This document shows positions 32,715 through 37,215 of a stretch of DNA of 37,215 nt, in pieces. Under the pieces are notes generated by a model that saw only the letters and a list, made by a program, of their open reading frames with translations, was not told the origin of the DNA and made no database searches. Position 1 is the first letter of the stretch. The number at the start of each line of letters is the position of its first letter. This DNA comes from a bacterium (GTDB lineage Bacteria; Bacillota_I; Bacilli_A; Izemoplasmatales; Hujiaoplasmataceae): positions 1 to 37,215 of the forward strand of contig JAUXXX010000022.1 in the NCBI GenBank assembly GCA_030684695.1. The letters run 5' to 3'. The translations under genes and the position numbers were made by a program.

Positions 32715-33641
32715 TTGGATATCTTATTTTTACAACCCAAATTTCAGGAACGAATTTGGGGCGGAACGAAACTAAAAGAAGTGTTTGGTTATGACATCCC
32801 AAGTCCTCATACCGGGGAATGCTGGGCCATTTCGGCACGACTTGGCAACGAATCCATTATCAAAAATTCGAGCCTTGCTGGGAAAACGCTATTGGAAGTC
32901 TATGAACAATACCCAGAGTTGTTTGGCAGTCTTCACCCCATACACTTTCCACTGTTAATCAAAATCATTGACGCCTCTAGTGATTTATCTGTCCAAGTTC
33001 ATCCCAATGACGATTATGCTTTCGATCATGGGATTGATTCTGGTAAATCAGAATGCTGGATTGTCTTAGCTGCAGAAGAAAATGCATCGATTGTTTATGG
33101 ACATACCGCTTCTACAAAAGAAGAGTTTATTCAAGCAATCAATGCGGGTGTATGGAATGATCTTTTAGTTCGTAAAACAGTCAAAGCTGGCGATTTCATC
33201 AATGTTCCTGCAGGAGTCATTCATGCCCTTGGAAAAGGGATTATGGTGTTAGAGTCGCAGCAATCTTCTGATACGACATACCGACTTTATGACTATGATC
33301 GTTTGGATGACCAAGGCCAAAAAAGGCAACTGCATATAAAGGAAGCTATTGAAGTAAGCATGATTCCACATGTGGAAGAAAAGGTCCAAGTTCCTTTTTC
33401 GTACTTAGGTAGAAACAAAATCACAAGATATGTTTCGAACAAGTACTTTACCGTTGAACGTTGGGATGTGTTAGAATCACTAACCATGGTCAATGAGTCC
33501 TATCAATTGGTCAGTTGTATTGAAGGATCAGGGACAATTAATTCACAACCTTTTCAAAAGGGAGATCATTTTGTAATTACAAGTCTAGCAAAGAGACTAC
33601 GACTCGATGGATTTGCAAGCTTGATTGTTTCAAGAGTATAG
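32715..33641 (+). CDS. manA: Class I mannose-6-phosphate isomerase
   Basis: Converts mannose-6-phosphate to fructose-6-phosphate, the entry of mannose into glycolysis. The cupin enzyme is recognisable from FQERIWGG (10-17), the zinc-site motif QVHPND (Q94, H96), E113 in GKSECW and H170 in VPAGVIHALGKG. The length of 308 residues matches the short Bacillota type. The start codon is TTG at 32715, set by AAGGAG 8 nt upstream; no ATG is available between the previous stop and the conserved N-terminus. Last gene of the operon, 12 bp after the esterase, followed by a strong terminator. Mannose-1-phosphate from the GH130 enzymes would need a phosphomannomutase, and free mannose a kinase; neither is in the window. 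Confidence 0.95.
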   Translation: MDILFLQPKFQERIWGGTKLKEVFGYDIPSPHTGECWAISARLGNESIIKNSSLAGKTLLEVYEQYPELFGSLHPIHFPLLIKIIDASSDLSVQVHPNDDYAFDHGIDSGKSECWIVLAAEENASIVYGHTASTKEEFIQAINAGVWNDLLVRKTVKAGDFINVPAGVIHALGKGIMVLESQQSSDTTYRLYDYDRLDDQGQKRQLHIKEAIEVSMIPHVEEKVQVPFSYLGRNKITRYVSNKYFTVERWDVLESLTMVNESYQLVSCIEGSGTINSQPFQKGDHFVITSLAKRLRLDGFASLIVSRV

Positions 33642-33690
33642 AAGTGATTTCTAGATTGGTTTGCTTCATCTTTTCAATTTGAATAGGTTC

Positions 33691-33753
33691 AATTAAAAAC
33701 ACAAGAAAATGCGAATGTTTGTTTCGTTCGCTACTCTCTTGTGTTTTTTAATT
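33691..33753. terminator. Bidirectional terminator between manA and the MFS gene
   Basis: CACAAGA (33700-33706) pairs with TCTTGTG (33737-33743), extended by flanking A-run and T-run pairing to AATT on each side. An inner stem GCGAA/TTCGC (33711-33715 with 33727-33731) caps it. The T-run lies downstream on either strand, so it can end both the + strand operon and the convergent minus-strand gene. Confidence 0.8.
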
Positions 33754-33865
33754 TATTCGATATTTTCAGAATGTAAATATGATAGATACTACCAATACTT
33801 TCCTTAACAAAAGAATTAAGTAAAGTGTGGAGTATTTAAATGATATGCCATTTAATAGAGGTATC

Positions 33866-35147
33866 TTATAGAGTGGTAGAATGCTTTACACTTTTTTGTG
33901 GCTTGTTAATAAAAAAGGCAAGGAACAACGCAACCAATGCGAAAACCATGTTTCCAATGATTGCGATATTGTAGTCTCCTGTTAAGTCATAAGACAATCC
34001 AAACGGCAGTGGCCCAAGGGCACTACCAATCACCATAAAGACGGTTGCGACGCTTCGAATGCTTCCAAGAGAGGCCCTACCATAGTAATTAGGCCATAAT
34101 ACATTTAGGGTGATGCTTTGGATGGCGACCGCTAGTCCATAAAATAAGATAAAGACAATGGCAGTCAGGTAATTAATGACACCAAAGAGTAAAAACACCA
34201 TACTCAGTAAACTCATGCTCACGGTACATTTTAAGATGTGTTTTACAGGAAAACGATCAATGACTGGTTTGGCAATAAATGGGATAAAAAATGCAGGGAA
34301 TGCAATGAGTCCAATGATAAATGCTGATTCTTGATCACTGACACTTTTTAAGTTCATTATCGTAAAAAAAGTGAAACGTCAATCCAGTAGAAAACATCGC
34401 TGGAAGCATGGAAATAAACCCAGCAATCCAAAAAGATTTGGTGGATAACGCTTCTTTGAGTGTATAACTTTCGTTTGCAATTTTTTCTAGTAATGTGCTT
34501 TGATCGATGTTTGGATCAAGGGGTTCGTTTTCCACGGTTAAGCCATAGTCTTCTGGTTGATTACCTACAAACAAAACAACCAAAGGGAGAAAGAATAAAG
34601 CGATGACTATACTCCAAATTCGCCATGCAGTTTGCCAGCCATAGGATGAAATCATCCAAAGATTGAGTGAAGGTACGATTAAGGTACCAAGTAAACTACC
34701 AATCCCGCTAATGCTTATGGCGAAGGCTCGATGTTTCGAAAACCATTGTGGAACCAGAGCATTTGGTAAAAGTGTCATCGAGCCTTGTCCAAAATAGCGA
34801 AGCATGAAAAAGCCAAAGGAAATCATGATAATGCTTGATACAAAGCTGTTGTAAAAGGCGGTTAATGCTAGTAATACCCCAATGATAAGCATCATTCGTT
34901 TGTTTCCATGCTTATCAATGGCTTTGCCCACAAAGATGAGTAATAGGCCACTAACAGTCGTCGCAATGCTATAAGCACTCGAGATGAGTGTTGATGAATA
35001 TTGGAACTCTTTATTATAGGCATTGATAAAGACACTAATAGAGTAGGTTTGCCCAGGAGAACTCATGAACAACGCCACTCCACTTACAATGGCAATAACC
35101 CAGCCATAATATAGATGTTTATTAATTTTAAGAATGATTTTTTTCAT
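33866..35147 (-). pseudogene. MFS transporter split by a single-base frameshift
   Basis: Reading the minus strand, residues 1-270 (35147 down to 34335) encode the first part of a major facilitator: YYGWVIAIVSGVALF as the first span, the loop GKAIDKHGNKRMM with the family-type basic signature, and a C-terminal break after LTFHFF. The remaining spans lie in another frame, 34357 down to 33866 (163 residues from its first Met), starting near MNLKSVSDQESAF and including KPVIDRFPVKHIL. Joined, they give about 430 residues and twelve spans, the normal size. The junction is a run of seven A on the + strand (34364-34370); removing one base restores the frame. The N-terminal pattern resembles the oxalate/formate antiporter (OFA) group, but the substrate is unknown. 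AGAGGG precedes the ATG. It may be a real mutation, a sequencing error, or transcriptional slippage. Confidence 0.8.
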
Positions 35148-35173
35148 AGTTTGCCCTCTTTTAAAACTACCGA

Positions 35174-35202
35174 ATTATAGCATAGTGAAGTCATAATTTC
35201 AA
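35174..35202 (-). promoter_or_regulatory. Predicted promoter of the MFS gene
   Basis: On the minus strand TTGAAA (35202-35197), a 17-nt spacer and a perfect TATAAT (35179-35174). It lies about 27 bp before the MFS ATG, giving a short leader. Confidence 0.7.
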
Positions 35203-35695
35203 TAAATAATGTCTTTTCAATTATGTAAGCAAACTGCAAGATTTAATGGAAGAGTTAATACTTTATCGATCACAATGTAAATTGAGAGATTGCTTGTGTG
35301 AATCAAGCTCATCGCAATTGAATTTATATCCTATTGGAGTTGGCCATATTTCATTTCGTCAGTCCAAATGAAATAACAGTAAGTATAAAGATATTGATTC
35401 AAGAATTTGGACTTTCATGATTGAAATGTTAAGTAGCCTACGAGGGAACCAATCATGTATTACGAAATATATGTCAGTATAGAAACATTATTATTCTTCA
35501 GTCCCTTGAAAAGATTGAACCATTCCGATACACTATAATAAAATGAATATCCTTTATGTTTTTCATTTACCAAAGGAATCGTGAAGCAGAGAGATTAATA
35601 GTATGATTTGACAAATCAATTTGATTTTTTAAGTTCTTTGTAGAGATCACAACGATATTTTTAAAAATCACCAAGATCAAGAGAAGGGAGAACCC
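35203..35695. other. AT-rich intergenic stretch with no supported gene
   Basis: About 490 bp between divergent genes. It holds a perfect TATAAT at 35534-35539, but candidate -35 boxes (TTGAAA 35506, TTGAAC 35515) are badly spaced. A TTGACA at 35608-35613 lies within overlapping short inverted repeats (GATTT-GAC-AAATC, 35605-35617) and lacks a good -10. Either may drive the right-edge gene. A 41-codon frame at 35246-35371 lacks a ribosome binding site. I see no RNA gene. Confidence 0.5.
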
Positions 35696-37215
35696 ATGAA
35701 ACTTCATGTTGCTTTACGACATATTTATAAATTGTATGAAGGTGATGACTCCTTAAAAGATGTATCGGTTCTAACGGATCAATTAGAGAGTCTTTGTAAT
35801 GAAACATCTAAAGAAGCACTTGATGCAAAACGGTTTCTTTGGTACATGGGCCAGGTCAATGTCTTTGAAAGTGTTCAAAGGAGTGAATCGATAGCAAAAG
35901 GACTTCTTGATTGTGTAGCTTTATTTGAACAAAATGGTCTTTCAACGGAACAATCTCTTTGGGTCATCACGAACTGTATTTATGCAATGGGAATAGATGT
36001 CATACTCCCAATCACTGAGCATCAACGGATTAATTATGATAGCGAAAGTGATCAATTGAGTTTCACTAATCAAGAAATGACAATTTCAATAAATGATGAA
36101 TCAAATCCAATCGAATCCCTTTTGGAACAACACACATTGGTCATCTATTTTGAACTAGGTGTAATAAACAAGACATCCCCATTACTCCTTACATACCCTA
36201 TGAAAAAGAATAATTTCATAGTTCGCTTTATGAATGGATTTTGGTGGTATTTATCTTTGTGGAAGGTAACAGGGTGGCAATGGTTTTTGGGGTTGTTTTC
36301 GTGGATTGTATTAATTTTAGGTAGTGTCTTGATTCCGACTTTGATTCTTGGCCCCATAGTCCATACTCCAGTGCTAATTATAGTAGCAGGTGTCATTATT
36401 CTTGGTGATATCAGTTATGTCTTCATACATAAGTTCAAGAAGATAGAGAAAATTCCTTTGCTTGTTTTGATATCTATCTTAGTACAAACCTCCTTGATTC
36501 TATTGTTTATACTACCAATGAACTTATACTACATCATATTACTTTTCAATATTATGTCCTTTTTAATATACTTTTCTATCAGATATGTACTTGATCAAGT
36601 TCAATTAACAACCACAAATCCCTATTTTGCCTATTTTATGGCCTGTATTGCATTGCAAACCATCGTAGCTGTCATTGCTAGTACGATACATTCAGGATTC
36701 ATATATGCAACTATGTCAATCATCATCACTATATTATGTGCAATAGGATTGTTTTTTATAAGGTCAGAAAATTTCACTAAAAAAACCTATCCCGATTTTG
36801 ACCAGATATATTCTGTTGGTATGATTCTTATGGTTATAATTTCATTTACCTTTGTTGGTTATATCTTTCAGTACTCCGTTCTCCACAGTAGTTTCTTATT
36901 AAGTGTTTCGGAAGGTATTCTCACCTACATGTTCATCTATTCTTTGGTTCATGCGGTTGTTACATTATTTTCATTTAATAGAGGTGTAAAGCAAATTATT
37001 ATTACACTTGGCGTTTTCGGTCTTTTACTACCTGAGGGAGCCCTTTTTTCGTTGATTTCGAACCAGTATTTGTCACATGATGTTTTTATCGCTACCTACT
37101 TACTACATATCTTTTTCCATGCTGTAGTCTTATTCAAACGTAATTACGATGTATCAGCATTGATTCATGTTGCTTATGGAGTAATCATCATTGCCATTCG
37201 ATTGTTTCTAATTGG
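35696..37215 (+). CDS. Multi-span membrane protein with helical N-terminal domain (3' end outside window)
   Basis: An open frame runs from ATG 35696, with AAGGGAG 5 nt upstream, to the window edge without a stop (506 codons so far). Residues 1-100 are soluble and helical: VALRHIYKLYEGDD, a middle part rich in charged residues, and GLSTEQSLWVITNCIYAMG. The last pattern resembles the small helical modules in which a conserved acidic/aromatic helix ends in an ALG-like motif, often fused to sensor or membrane domains; this likeness is weak. A short beta-rich segment follows (about 105-165). From about 188 (WWYLSLWKVTGWQWFL) to the end there are at least ten hydrophobic spans. No transporter or enzyme motif is recognised. 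It does not look like part of the glycan operon. Confidence 0.75.
   Translation, partial: MKLHVALRHIYKLYEGDDSLKDVSVLTDQLESLCNETSKEALDAKRFLWYMGQVNVFESVQRSESIAKGLLDCVALFEQNGLSTEQSLWVITNCIYAMGIDVILPITEHQRINYDSESDQLSFTNQEMTISINDESNPIESLLEQHTLVIYFELGVINKTSPLLLTYPMKKNNFIVRFMNGFWWYLSLWKVTGWQWFLGLFSWIVLILGSVLIPTLILGPIVHTPVLIIVAGVIILGDISYVFIHKFKKIEKIPLLVLISILVQTSLILLFILPMNLYYIILLFNIMSFLIYFSIRYVLDQVQLTTTNPYFAYFMACIALQTIVAVIASTIHSGFIYATMSIIITILCAIGLFFIRSENFTKKTYPDFDQIYSVGMILMVIISFTFVGYIFQYSVLHSSFLLSVSEGILTYMFIYSLVHAVVTLFSFNRGVKQIIITLGVFGLLLPEGALFSLISNQYLSHDVFIATYLLHIFFHAVVLFKRNYDVSALIHVAYGVIIIAIRLFLI

Noticed and set aside
35246-35371. 41-codon frame in the right intergenic stretch, faintly like the C-terminal end of an IS3-type transposase
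   Set aside because: No ribosome binding site, no conserved DDE segment, no terminal repeats nearby, and too short for the likeness to mean anything. A degraded insertion-sequence remnant remains possible.
1-37215. CRISPR arrays, tRNA or rRNA genes, integrases and phage genes
   Set aside because: I looked for regularly spaced repeats, cloverleaf or rRNA-like segments and recombinase motifs and saw none. The island shows no visible mobility gene or attachment site within the window.

Overview
The window looks like a chromosomal polysaccharide-utilization island from a low-GC Bacillota-type bacterium, possibly a free-living relative of the Mollicutes. Three things suggest this: AT-rich intergenic DNA, strong AGGAGG-type ribosome binding sites, and surface lipoproteins with a short lipobox followed by long Ser/Thr linkers. 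TGA is used as a genuine stop (for example in the ATGA and GTGA gene overlaps near 10517, 18072 and 23455), so the code is standard and not the Mycoplasma code. The taxon is inferred, not proven.

Layout. At the left edge (1-490) a 45-residue Lys/Pro-rich microprotein has its own promoter and terminator. A GH130 phosphorylase gene (635-1648) forms a second short unit with its own promoter and terminator. From the promoter at 1727-1755 to the terminator at 33691-33753, seventeen genes lie on the + strand with gaps of 69 bp or less or with overlaps, so they probably form one operon of about 32 kb. In order they encode: a secreted SGNH/CE2-like esterase lipoprotein, a cytoplasmic GH2 beta-mannosidase, a LacI-type regulator, a GH5-like lipoprotein glycosidase with an N-terminal DUF5060-like domain, a second GH130 phosphorylase, a second DUF5060/GH5-like lipoprotein, a solute-binding lipoprotein, a 993-residue binding-protein chimera, an ABC permease pair, an NHL/TPR/multi-span membrane protein, a DUF5696-like exported protein, a second ABC permease pair, an 1862-residue multi-module carbohydrate-binding lipoprotein, a cytoplasmic SASA-type acetylesterase, and class I mannose-6-phosphate isomerase.

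How it works together (inference). The giant lipoprotein and the binding proteins capture an acetylated beta-mannan-like or other beta-mannoside glycan. The GH5-like lipoproteins and the CE2-like esterase trim it at the cell surface. The permeases import oligosaccharides, but the window contains no ABC ATPase, so a shared one elsewhere is expected. Inside, the SASA esterase removes acetyl groups, GH130 phosphorylases and the GH2 mannosidase release mannose-1-phosphate and mannose, and ManA feeds fructose-6-phosphate into glycolysis. The LacI-type protein would sense an intermediate.

Right side. A minus-strand MFS transporter (33866-35147) is split by one extra base in a run of seven A. A 548-bp intergenic stretch follows, and then a predicted membrane protein with a helical N-terminal domain that is open at the window's right edge. 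The most unusual part is the central transport block (12483-31126): two permease pairs flanking an NHL/TPR/membrane protein and a DUF5696-like protein, with several oversized binding proteins and no ATPase.
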